A stretch of 37,500 bases of DNA from Symbiodinium natans. Its lineage: Eukaryota; Sar; Dinophyceae; Suessiales; Symbiodiniaceae. The position numbers and the translations under genes are program-made. Below the pieces are notes generated by a model. The model saw only the letters and a program-made list of their open reading frames with translations, ran no database searches and was not told the origin of the DNA. The DNA is taken from positions 1 through 37,500 of the forward strand of contig CAJNDS010000561.1 of NCBI GenBank assembly GCA_905221605.1. Direction: 5' to 3'. Below, piece after piece: positions 1 to 8,870 of this stretch; position 1 is the stretch's first letter; each line of letters begins with the position of its first letter.

Positions 1-355
1 CCTAAACTCCAAAAACCTTAAACCCTGAAAACCCTAAACCCTAAACACCTCAAACCTTATAAAAACCCTGAACCACCCAAACCCTAAAGATTACACAAGT
101 GTTGGTTCCCAAAAGCTTAAAAATCATGAAGCCCAAAACCCTCAAACCCTAAGAGGCCCAAACCCACTCAACCCCAAAAAAACAACTCAAACCTTATAAA
201 ACCTTGAGCCCCTCGAAAGCCTAGGGCCTTAAGGCCATCTGAATCCAAAGAACTCTTAAAACCTTAAACCCTCTAAACCCTAAAACTCCTAAACCCTAAA
301 ACCCCACACCCCAACACCCTAAAGCCTAAGAACCCTCAACCCCTCAAAACAAAAC
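1..355. repeat. Degenerate telomere-like (CCCTAAA) DNA
   Basis: The stretch is built of imperfect CCCTAAA units, with many variants such as CCCTGAA, CCTTAAA and CCCAAA. It reads as old, diverged interstitial or subtelomeric repeat. No coding frame with convincing composition was seen. Confidence 0.75.
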
Positions 356-446
356 AGTCAACTCTCCAGGCTCTCAGCCCTGAAAACCCTTAGGCCCAAA
401 ACCCTGAACCCTGGGCCGGAAACCTTAAGCCCTACCAAGTTCCACA

Positions 447-478
447 CCCTCCTCTGAGGAGGGCCTCCCCTGGGGAGG
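447..478. repeat. Two back-to-back compact palindromes
   Basis: Positions 447-463 read CCCTCCTC-T-GAGGAGGG and 464-478 read CCTCCCC-T-GGGGAGG. Each is a perfect inverted repeat around one central base. They belong to a group of similar short palindromes at 800-814, 2038-2052 and 4195-4207. No function is known. Confidence 0.7.
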
Positions 479-582
479 TAGTAGCTATTAGAAAATCCTC
501 CACTCAGGAGGCACCCCCCCCCCCCCCCGCCCAGAGAAGCAACATCAACCAAATCCTCCCCAACATTGGAGCCACCCCAACC

Positions 583-686
583 TGTTAAAAAAAAAACTTT
601 TTTTAACATTTTTTTAACGGGATTTTCCTTTAAAAGTAAAGGCAAAGCCCGTTAAAAAATTGTTAAAAAAAAGTTTTTTTTTAACA
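583..686. mobile_element. 104-bp fold-back MITE-like element
   Basis: The arms 583-621 and 648-686 (39 bp each) are near-perfect reverse complements. Both start TGTTAAAAAA at the outer end and finish AACGGG at the inner end. The 26-bp centre folds again (CCTTT / AAAGG). It has no coding capacity, so it would be a non-autonomous element. No convincing target-site duplication was found (flanks CAACC and ATCAT). Confidence 0.65.
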
Positions 687-799
687 ATCATCCCTGCCCA
701 TTCCTAGGTCTGTTCATCGGCAAGGGCCAGGCACCGGGGCTGCTGCAGCTTGAATCCTTTGAGGATTCGAGCTCTGAGTTTTTAGTGAGGGTTGAGGGT

Positions 800-814
800 C
801 ATCCCCTGGGGATG
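800..814. repeat. Compact palindrome CATCCCC-T-GGGGATG
   Basis: A perfect 7-bp inverted repeat around one base, about 120 bp upstream of the first exon of the 932-2046 gene. It is of the same type as the pair at 447-478. Confidence 0.6.
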
Positions 815-931
815 CTTGCATGCATGTGGAGTGTCAGACAGCTGCATCCATGGTGAATGTGTATGTCCATAGGCATCATCAGTGAACCCCGTTCGGCCCG
901 TAGATTGTCCCGGCCAGCCTCAGCGAGCATC

Positions 932-1144
932 ATGGGCAAGAAGCCTTCTCCCGTTCCCAAAAAAGCTGCAGTCAAGAGCATTGCGAAACCAAAGGCGAAG
1001 CCCAAGGCGAAGCAGCTTCCAGAGAAGCCGACTGCAACCACAGCAGACGATCGAAAGAACATGTCTGGCTTCGTCACGTCCATGAAGTACAAGCAAACTG
1101 CCCAGAACAACAAGCACAGCACCATAGCTCAGAAGTTGCTGGAG
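932..1144 (+). CDS. Charged dinoflagellate-type hypothetical protein, exon 1
   Basis: The exon starts at ATG 932 (MGKKPSPVPKKAAVK...). It gives 71 residues with a basic KPKAKPKAK-type tail at residues 10-30, then a neutral helical stretch ending NKHSTIAQKLLE. The frame closes soon after, so I place a GC donor at 1145 (GCCCTGTG) and an acceptor CCTGTTCAG ending at 1229, both in phase 0. The lysine-rich head could bind nucleic acid or be a nuclear signal (inference). I do not recognise a named family. The start is the first ATG that gives this lysine-rich composition. Confidence 0.65.
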
Positions 1145-1229
1145 GCCCTGTGTTCTGAATGAATGTGCTTTTGCTTTTTGTGTGTCGGCTGTTTACACGT
1201 GTACATGCATGTCGCTGTGCCCTGTTCAG

Positions 1230-1478
1230 AAGTACAACACCTTGGACAACGATGGAAAGAAAGAGATGGCCAGCAAGTATTCCGAGCACGGGCCCAAGGA
1301 CTTGACGTGGGCGGCGGCATACATCGAGACGAGCACTCATGACGAACAAACAGAACGAGAGAAAATCAAAGGCATGTGCACTCGCAAAGAAATTTTGGAC
1401 ATGGAGGGCATTGACACGGAAGGAATGCCAGAGAAAATGAAGGAGGAAATCCTGAATGAGCTGCTTCAGCAGTTGTGG
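1230..1478 (+). CDS. Charged hypothetical protein, exon 2
   Basis: The exon follows acceptor CAG (1227-1229) and reads KYNTLDNDGKKEMASKY, then a highly charged helical segment containing CTRKEILDMEGI, ending NELLQQLW. The next intron again fits a GC donor (GCCCGACT at 1479) and a CCCCAG acceptor ending at 1536. That length (58 nt) restores the frame of exon 3. Both introns of this gene therefore appear to begin GCCC, which supports the model. A different donor a few bases away cannot be excluded. Confidence 0.62.
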
Positions 1479-1536
1479 GCCCGACTCAAAACCGACCCAT
1501 CCAAGGACCCTCGTCGCCGACCACCGCATTCCCCAG

Positions 1537-2046
1537 ATGAAGAAGTACTACTACGAGCACGATGCTAAGATCAAGGAACGGGAAACAGACACTCGAAGCC
1601 AGTCCATGAATGTACAGACCACTGGCTTCAAGATGGAAACCGCGCAAAAAATGCTCACCCATGTCGAGTCCGACCCGAACATCAAGATTGAGAACCCGTG
1701 GCATGTAGAGCTCATGGTGAAGGTAAAGGCTGTGTGGCAGGCTAAGGGCAAGCTAGATAAGGAGGAGACCCTGCTCAAGGACACTTTGGCTGACTTCGAG
1801 ACGGCCGTGCACGGGAAGGCTGGCTTCGACAAGATCGTCAAAGAATACGAAGTCAAGCTGGGAGTGCTCACCACGTTCCTCACCGACCTGAGAAAGTCGT
1901 ATGCCAAAGTCAGCAAGATCGATCCTTCGGATGAAGCCTTGTGCAAGACTGCCTTGGCTGAGTGGCAAAGTTTCGGAGAGCACATGTTGATTCACCAGGA
2001 GGGTGGTAAGCAGATGAAAGCCGGCACGAGGGCATTCATTCCCTGA
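1537..2046 (+). CDS. Charged hypothetical protein, terminal exon
   Basis: The last exon has 169 codons and starts MKKYYYEHDAKIKERETD. It continues as alpha-helical, Lys/Glu-rich sequence with a probable coiled coil around KVKAVWQAKGKLDKEE and FLTDLRKSYAKVSKID, and ends at TGA 2044-2046. The spliced protein is about 323 residues, with no signal peptide or membrane segment. The stop codon lies inside a perfect palindrome (2038-2052), so the mRNA could form a hairpin exactly at the stop. The function is unknown. Confidence 0.65.
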   Translation: MKKYYYEHDAKIKERETDTRSQSMNVQTTGFKMETAQKMLTHVESDPNIKIENPWHVELMVKVKAVWQAKGKLDKEETLLKDTLADFETAVHGKAGFDKIVKEYEVKLGVLTTFLTDLRKSYAKVSKIDPSDEALCKTALAEWQSFGEHMLIHQEGGKQMKAGTRAFIP

Positions 2047-2052
2047 GGGAAT
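2038..2052. repeat. Palindrome spanning the stop codon
   Basis: ATTCCCT-G-AGGGAAT is a perfect 7-bp inverted repeat with one central base, and it contains the TGA that ends the upstream gene. Whether it acts in RNA is unknown. Confidence 0.65.
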
Positions 2053-2603
2053 TACTTTTGAGTAGCAGCCATGGCATTTTGATCGTAGCCGTTGCTGAAA
2101 CAAAGCCTCTAGCATCCCAAGGCCTTGGAATGTTGACAGTTCGAGCACCGAGGTGTGTTTCTTCGATTCGTCGTGGACCCACAGTTTGCAGCTTATGCTC
2201 CAGTGCGAAATACCTGTTCTGCATGCCTGCCTGCATGCCTGTGTACATGTCTATACAACAAAACCCAGCTGTGTACATCTATTATATATACACACATATA
2301 TGTTATAGGTATATAGACACAGTTCCGGAGGTGCTGGTTCTCATGGCCCCCGATTGCGCGGATCTGGAGGAGAGACCTTCCCTGAAAAAAATGTTGTATC
2401 AATGCTACCATGATGAGTGCGAGTTTCTTCATGTTGGCTGACTCGCAGGACAAGCACAGCGACACAGGAATGAAAAAAAAACAGTCGTGCTCCATGCCAG
2501 CTTCTCTCAGCGACGATGCCTGCAACTCTCCCCTGGGGATGAAGTGCATGTTCAATTAATGTACTCGCCATCGTTTGTCTCAGCTTATTAAGGTGAATGG
2601 ATG
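2053..2603. other. Intergenic or 3' UTR stretch without a recognisable gene
   Basis: I see no frame with coding composition. It holds a short TA/CA microsatellite (about 2278-2315) and a partial CCCCTGGGG palindrome near 2530. Confidence 0.5.
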
Positions 2604-2676
2604 ACTTCTAAACCCTCAAGCCCTAAACACCCTAAACCCTAAACACCCTAAACCCTGAACACCCGAAACCCTAAAC
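2604..2676. repeat. Short CCCTAAA-like array upstream of the transposase-like exon
   Basis: Several CCCTAAACA and CCCTAAACC units run up to the sequence CCGTCAG that I take as the acceptor of the following exon. It is probably intronic. Confidence 0.65.
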
Positions 2677-2682
2677 CGTCAG

Positions 2683-4033
2683 TTGTATTGCTCTGTGGAA
2701 TAACCATGATGACAGCTTTTGGAAGCTAGACAGCTTGAGAGCAGCTTGTTCGCAGCACTTGGATAATGTTTCCAAAGAGCTGGGATTTCGGGATGAGAGA
2801 CTTCTCCCGATTGGTTTATGGCTTGACGGTGTTCCAGTAAAGTATGACAGGTCGGAATCCCTCGAGGTCGTCACGATGAATTTTCCTCATGTCGGGGGTG
2901 ATCTTGCTTCAATGCGATTTCCCCTAACAGCACTCTACAAGGGACACTGTGCAAAAACTTCTACTCTCGATGCCATTATGCACGTGTTGGCCTGGTCGCT
3001 CACCTGCCTTGCTGAAGGTGTTTTCCCCAAGTATGGGCCACATGGAGAAGAGTTAAAAGGCAAACGTGCTAAACTTGCTGGCAGGAGCTTGCATGCAAAG
3101 GGCATATTGGTGGAGGTCCGGGGCGATTGGGCTGCATTCAAAAGTGTTTTTCGCCTACCAGCTTGGTCTCAGACAGATGCCTGCTGCTACCGATGCCAAG
3201 CCAACAAGACAAATCTCAGCTTCATGGACGCTAGCAGCACAGCTCCATGGCGACAGCTTCCACTTACACACTGGGAGCTGGTTGGTAGGATTTTTGCAGC
3301 ACACGGATCATGTTCCCCCTTGTTTGCATGTCCGGGCTTCAAGACCGATGTTTTTGCAATAGATTGGTTGCATTGTGTCGACCAGGGGGTCGCGGCGGAC
3401 TATTTGGGCTCTTTGATGCACACAATCCTCAAGGAAATCCCCGGAAGCCCAACAGAGAAACTGGCTTGCTTGTTCAAACATGTGCAGGATTTTTACAGAC
3501 GGAGCAATGCTGAGTCCAGACTGGACAATCTCACAGCCGGAATGATCAAAAAGCAAAATGCTGCAAGCCCAAAGCTACGATGCAAAGCTGGCGAGGCTAG
3601 GTGCCTCATCCCGTGGATCTCTGAAGCTTGTGAGCACTTCCTCACTGGGGACACTGCTGAGCATCGGGCAGCAACGGATGCAGGGAAGTATCTGCAAGAG
3701 TGCTATTCCCATTTGAGTCCTGCTCGTTTTGATAGGAATAAGCTAGCTGCAGCCTGCCGAAAGTTTTTGCTTTTGTATGCTAGCTTGGCTACCCTGTACA
3801 GCAATCAGTCGGTCTGGCGCTTCAAACCCAAGCACCACCTTTTCCTTCACCTCTGCGAGGAAAGCTTGGACTCCCCAAGCTTGCATTGGAATTATCGCGA
3901 CGAGGACTTCGGGGGAAGCCTGGCCCATATAGGGGAGAGAAGGGGAGGGGCTAACACAGCCAATGTTTTGTCTCACATTGTGTTGCAAATGTTCTATGCC
4001 AAGCACCAGATCCCAATTTTCGGCCCTCTGTAA
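2683..4033 (+). CDS. Transposase-like protein, terminal exon
   Basis: The open frame begins after an in-frame stop at 2672-2674. A plausible acceptor is CCGTCAG ending at 2682, and the frame runs about 449 codons to TAA. No ATG is needed at its head, so this is likely a 3' exon. Visible blocks are IGLWLDGVPVKY (residues ~45-56), a C-x2-C pair (CCYRCQANK), TDVFAIDWLHCVDQGV near the middle, FKPKHHLFLHLCEE, and a C-terminal YRDEDFGGSLAHIGERR. Spaced acidic residues in LDGVP and DWLHCVD plus a late His-rich block resemble the RNase-H-like cores of cut-and-paste transposases. I believe similar proteins are numerous in dinoflagellates, but the family name and catalytic residues are inference. Confidence 0.6.
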
Positions 4034-4167
4034 CAAACCAAGATCGAAGGGGGGGGGGCTTGCACAGCCCATGCTTGCATGCAGTCTCACCTTGTGTTGC
4101 GAATCTTTTGTGCCAAGCAACAGGTGCTTAATTGCTTTCGGCACTCTGAGAGAAACAAAGATCTCCA
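3947..4167 (+). repeat. Tandem duplication of the 3' end of the transposase-like exon
   Basis: The block at about 3947-4050 (CTAACACAGCCAATG ... CGGCCCTCTG) recurs diverged at about 4056-4167 (CTTGCACAGCCCATG ... CGGCACTCTG), offset ~108 bp plus small indels. The first copy encodes the protein's C-terminus and stop. The second lies just past the stop. Confidence 0.75.
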
Positions 4168-4266
4168 TTGCACTGCAGGCATGATATATAGCTGCTCCCC
4201 TGGGGAGTGCTGCATTTCATGCTTCGGGGGCATGCAATTTTCATGATCTACTTTCGTGAATGGTTT

Positions 4267-4398
4267 TTGCTTGATGTTGCATGGCATGTGTGTGTGGTGT
4301 GTGCATGGTCTGTGGGGTGTAGTGTGGTGTGTTGTGTGTGGTGTGTGTGTGTGTTGTGTGTGTGTGGGGTTGTCTGGTGTGTGTGTGTGTGAGGTGTC

Positions 4399-4433
<35 letters not shown>

Positions 4434-4682
4434 GTGTGTGTTGTGTGTGTTGTGTGTGTTGTGTGTGTTGTGTGTGTTGTGTGTGTTGTGTGTGTTGTGT
4501 GTGTTGTGTGTGTTGTGTGTGTTGTGTGTGTTGTGTGTGTTGTGTGTGTTGTGTGGGTTGTGTGTGTTGTGTGGGTTGTGTGTGTGTGTGTTGTGTGTGT
4601 GGTTGTGTGGTTGTGTGTGTGTGTGTGTGTGTTGTGTGTGTGTGTTGTGTGTGTGTGTGTGTGTGTGTGTTGTGTGTGTGTG

Positions 4683-4733
<51 letters not shown>

Positions 4734-4950
4734 GTGGGTGTGTGTGTGGTGTGTGTTTGTTGTGTGTGTTGTGTGTGTTGTGTGTGTTGTGTGTGTTGTG
4801 TGTTGTGTGTGTTGTGTGTGTTGTGTGTTGTCTGTGTTGTGCGTTGTGTGTGTTGTGTGTGTCGTGTGTTGTGTGTTGTGTGTTGTGTGTTGTGTGTTGT
4901 GTGTTGTGTGTTGTGTTGTGTGTGTGTGTTGATGTGTGTGTGTTGTTGGT
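4267..4950. repeat. GT-rich microsatellite with a 9-bp TTGTGTGTG sub-array
   Basis: About 680 bp of TG dinucleotides, with a regular period-9 block (TTGTGTGTG) at about 4430-4550 and a TTGTGTG block towards the 3' end. All long open frames here, His/Thr or Cys/Val in every frame, are by-products of the repeat. Confidence 0.95.
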
Positions 4951-4988
4951 GTCCATGTGCCACCACATTTAACCAATGTTTTTTGCAC

Positions 4989-5073
4989 GTTAATTAAGGA
5001 AGGTGTACCTTTCTTATAATTAGGAACCTTTCTTATTTAAAGTTTGCTTAAATAAGCACGAAAGTTAATTAAG
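4989..5073. other. AT-rich spacer bounded by direct repeats GTTAATTAAG
   Basis: GTTAATTAAG occurs at 4989-4998 and 5064-5073, around about 65 bp of AT-rich sequence. It sits at the sharp switch from microsatellite to the GC-rich pseudogene. It may mark an insertion scar, but this is weak. Confidence 0.35.
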
Positions 5074-7146
5074 CAACATTGGGCTCTCTGGGGAGCAGCG
5101 AGGAGCCTGCGCGCTCTGCGCCGCGCCCATCGACGCGGGCAGCTGCGAGGCGGACCACGTGGTGCCGGTGCACCAGTCCTTCTTCGGGCAGCGGCAGCGG
5201 CTGCAGGCCGTGTGGTTGGAGTGCCACCGCGCGAAGACGTTCCTGGAGTGCTCCCACGCCACGAGCCTGGAGAGCCGCTTCTGCCGCCACGTCTACGAGA
5301 GCTACGCCTGCTCTCCCCGACTGCCTCCCCTGGTGTGCGGGTTGTCGAAGTGCAACCCCGAGAAGGTGTGCCAGGGCGTGGACGTGGTGCGCTGCCGGAA
5401 GAACGCGCTGGCCAACGCCCCCTTCCCGCTGCCCGTCTTCTGCCCCCTGGACAGCATCCGGCCGGCGGAGGAGGGGCAGCTGGCGGACCTCACCTTCGTG
5501 CGGAAGCGGGAGGACAAGCGCGAGGGCTTCATGGCGCGGCTGCCCTACGTCGGCCCGGGCTGGTACGGGAAGCCGGCGGTGGCCTACATGCTCGACGCGG
5601 GCCTCGCGGGCGCTGGAGATCATGGAGACTGCCTGGTCGGAGGGGGAGGAGCACTTCGCGAAGCTGAGCGTGAACGCGCTCATCGGGCTGTGGGCGCGCT
5701 CCAAGGACGTCTACTACTCCATGAGAACGAGCAGCCACGAGGCGGACGCCTGGGGCTCCCAGTTCCTGCAGGTCTTCTTCGACACCGCGGGCGCCTGCCA
5801 CTACGACCACGTCTACGCCACGGAGCTCTTCACGAACCGCTCCACGCGCCCGGCGCACGACTTCGTGATGGCCTCCGAGTACGTGGCAATGGCGAGGATC
5901 CACCGCGCGCTGCGGGATGTACCACCCCGCTACCTGGTGGCGCTGAAGACCGACTGCCTCGTGTACCAGAACCTGCCGAAAAAGTTCCTCCCCGCCGTGG
6001 AGGCGCTCACGCGGCAGCGGCATCGGGACGGCACGCCGAAGTTCCGTTTTGAAGAGGTAAAGCGGTTGGAGGGAGACTACCGAGAGCCGCGGCTGGAGAC
6101 GGAGCCGCCGCCGAGGCAGGAGCCCTGGAGGCACGTGGAGGACCCCGTGGCGCACTGTCTCGACGGGGAGAGCCTGCTGCTCTCCGGCATGCCGGGCACG
6201 GGGAAGACGCATTTGGCGAGGCAGATCGTGGCGCAGCTCTCGGCGCAGGGCGAGGACGTGACGCTCATCTCGAAGACACACTGCAGTGTGCAGAACGTGG
6301 GCCTGGGGGCGCAGACGGCGGACCTCTGGGTGCGGCGCACCATCCGCGCTGGCCGCTGCGCGCTGGACTGGCTCGTGGTGGAGGAGGTCACGCAGCTCGA
6401 CGTGGGGCTGTGGGCCGACATCGCTGAGCTCTCGACGAACCGACGGGTGCGCTTCCTGCTGCTGGGCGACTTCCGGCAGCTGCCCGCGGTGCAGGACGCC
6501 TTCGGGGGCTCGCAGGTGCTGCGCTCGCTGCTGAAGGAGTCGCAGCTGCTGCACGACCTGGCGGGCGGCTGCGTGCACGAGCTCACGGAGAACCGGCGCA
6601 GCGACGAGACGATCTTCCGCTTCCTGCAGTGGCTGCGCGTGGACGAGCCCGAGCAGGCGCCGCTGCGGGAGGCCGTGCAGGCGGCCCGGGAGCGGTTCCC
6701 GCGGCGGGGCCACCCCGACACCTGCCTCGTCATCTCCCACGCCCACAGGATGGCCATCAACGAGCGAGAGAACAAGAGGCTGGCCCCGTCGGAGGGCGCG
6801 CTGGTCGTGGAGCACCGGGCGCCTCAGCAGGCGGGCACAAACCAGCCGCAGACCATGAGAGTGTGGCCAGGGCTGAGGCTCGTGGGCGCGGGGGGCAGGG
6901 TGCCCAAGGGCTGCTTCGCGACGGTGCGGGAGGTGGCGGAGGAGCGGATCTCGCTGGACGACGGGCAGAGCTTCACGCCCGCGGAGCTGCTGCGACACAC
7001 GCGCCTCTGCCACGCGATTACCTACGCCTCGTGCCAGGGCCTCACGCTGCGGGGGAGAGTGTGGCTCTGCGACGCCGACAACCCGCATTTTTCAGTCAAG
7101 CGGCGCGTCGCGGGCCACGAGCGCGGAGCTCCTGAGCGTGCTGTGA
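5066..7146 (+). pseudogene. Broken HNH / polymerase-B-like / Pif1-RecD-type helicase fusion
   Basis: A GC-rich coding relic with at least two frameshifts. Frame 1 (about 5069-5610) carries an HNH module: CALC zinc pair, EADHVVPVHQ, and LECHRAKTFLE. The reading then moves to another frame (about 5615-7105). There KLSVNALIGLWA resembles family-B polymerase motif B, and ALKTDCLVYQ sits where the YxDTDS motif C would be, with the first Asp replaced. Next comes a superfamily-1 helicase: Walker A GMPGTGKTH, Walker B-like LVVEEVTQ, GDFRQLPAV, and a late TYASCQGLTL block. The final motif (SRATSAELL, then TGA at 7144-7146) is readable only after another shift near 7105. The 5' end (exonuclease and motif A) is missing. 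The domain order suggests a replication protein of a large DNA mobile element. The helicase call is firm, the HNH call good, the polymerase call tentative. Confidence 0.72.
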
Positions 7147-7155
7147 GGACTTGCA

Positions 7156-7349
7156 CCCCGCTGCCCTTGAGGGTGGTGCGCGACACGCACCACCCCCAGA
7201 AGTCCCCGAAATGGTGCTTAATTGCGCCCGGCTGCCCTTGAGGGTGGTATGTGTCGCATACCACCCCCCGGAGTCCCCGAAATGGTGCTTAGCACCCCAC
7301 TGCCCTCGCTTGAGGGTGGTGTGGTACACGCACACCACCCCCTAAGAGT
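7156..7349. repeat. Three tandem hairpin units with compensatory stem changes
   Basis: Units about 71-72 bp apart carry 10-bp stems at 7171-7180/7186-7195 (GGGTGGTGCG), 7242-7251/7257-7266 (GGGTGGTATG) and 7314-7323/7331-7340 (GGGTGGTGTG). In each, the other arm is the exact reverse complement. Flanks such as CTGCCCT..GAGGG and AGTCCCCGAAATGGTGCTTA are shared. The array begins 25 bp after the end of the helicase pseudogene. Confidence 0.85.
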
Positions 7350-7371
7350 CCCGAACCGAGGCCTCGGTAGC

Positions 7372-8870
7372 ACCGCTCGGGGTGCCCAACCGGTTGTCGT
7401 CATACGACGACAACCATCGTGGCCGTAAATTTCGGTGATTTGTCCCGATATTTTCGGTGCTGGATTTGTCAAGTTGACAAATCTGAAAATTTCTCAAGCT
7501 GCTTAATTGCACCCCGCCGCCGTCGCTTGAGGGTGGCGGCTCGCTGCCCTGTGCAATCCCGAGGAATCCCCGGGGCTGCCCAACGCGTTTCAACACAAGT
7601 GTCACCTGTCTTCAATCCTCGCTGTGCAATCCCGAGGATTCCCCGGGATGGACCGGGCTGCCCAAAGGCTCGCAAACGGGTGCTAGTGTCTCGCTGCGCT
7701 GCATCGGACTCGTGGTGCTGGGGCGAGACAAGACAACACAACCGAGTTGAGACAACGCTAGCTGCTCCTCGCTGCATCCCGAGGATTCCCCGGGATGGAC
7801 CAGGCTGCCCAATAGTATGCATCCAGGCCCTCAATCGGGTGCCCAATCGCGTGTGATCTAACGATAACACCAATCGTGGCCGCAAATTTCGGTGATTTGT
7901 CCCGTAACTTTCGGTGCTGGATCTGTCAGTCAACTTGACTGACAGATCGGGAAATTTCTCAAGCGCCCTGCGCAGGTCTTTGTCTGAGGGGCCCAGCCAT
8001 CCCGAGGATTCCCCGGGATGGGGTGCCCAAACAACGACATTCGGCAAACAGAAGCGAGGTCGGAATTCCGACTTCGGTCGTGGGTCCATTTTTTGGCATT
8101 TTTGCTTTATTTTCCAAGACAGCCGAAACACCTCGCTGTGCTGCATCCCGAGGATTCCCCGGGATGGACCGGGCTGCCTAAACAACGGCATTTTCGACAC
8201 CGCTGATGAAACATAAGTGACACTTATGCTTTCTCGCTGCCCTGTTCTGGTCCAAACGCTGCAAAAACGCTTTGTCCGAAGTAGATACAGCGCGTATCCA
8301 CTTCGGACATCTCCACACGCATGTCTCATACCCCCCCCCTCGCTGCCCCCCATCCCGAGGATTCTCCGGGATGGGCCGAGCTGCCCAAACGACGGCATCC
8401 AGGCTCGCAAACGGGTGCCCAATCGGGTGTGATCAAACGATAACACCCATCGTGGCCGCAAGGTGATTTGTCCCGAAACTGTGTGCTGCATCCCGAGGAT
8501 TCCCCGGGATGGGCTCTCAAGCCTCGCTGGTGGGGGGGACTAGCTGCCCCCCGAGGACCTGCCACCGGTGGGACGACTAACACAACCTGAGACAACACCA
8601 AGAGTGCCCGGGCGGGGGAGCTGCCGCTGGGGACTCGCTGCTCCTGCTGAACTCGGGGGTGGTGGTGCTGACAGCCCTGTGCAATGCCGAGGAATCCCCG
8701 GGATGGACCGGGCTGCCCAAACGACGGCATCCAGGCTCTCAACCGGGGTCCCAATCGGATAATGCCAAACGGCATCATCCATCGTGGCCGAAAATTTCGG
8801 TGATTTGTCCCGAAACTTTCGGTGTGCTGCATCCCGAGGATTCCCCGGGATGGGCTCTCAGGTGCTCCTC
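7372..8870. repeat. Composite repeats, each bearing several hairpins
   Basis: Degenerate units of several hundred bp share blocks such as CATCGTGGCCG, AAATTTCGGTGATTTGTCCC and GGGCTGCCCAA. Between conserved flanks lie stems of different sequence: 7392-7401/7406-7415, 8425-8434/8439-8448 and 8757-8766/8771-8780 (same site in three copies), and 7463-7472/7474-7483 and 7920-7933/7935-7948 (same site in two copies). Further stems are at 8212-8219/8221-8228 and 8274-8288/8294-8308. A 21-bp near-palindrome (ATCCCGAGGA...CCCCGGGAT) recurs nine times, starting at 7556, 7629, 7776, 7999, 8145, 8352, 8490, 8684 and 8831. No coding sequence was identified. Confidence 0.8.

Noticed and set aside
1-355. 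True chromosome end
   Set aside because: Units are too diverged, and similar arrays occur throughout the window, so it is interstitial telomere-like DNA.
2066-2095. Possible relic of the dinoflagellate spliced leader (GTAGCC, CATTTTG)
   Set aside because: The short matches are in the wrong order and do not extend; no convincing spliced-leader relic was found.
4087-4997. Long His/Thr-rich and Cys/Val-rich open frames on both strands
   Set aside because: They are translations of the GT/TTGTGTG microsatellite, which lacks stops in several frames at once.
5529-7088. 519-codon minus-strand open frame
   Set aside because: A shadow of the GC-rich helicase relic; the plus strand carries clear Walker A and GDFRQLP motifs and the minus reading has no motif.
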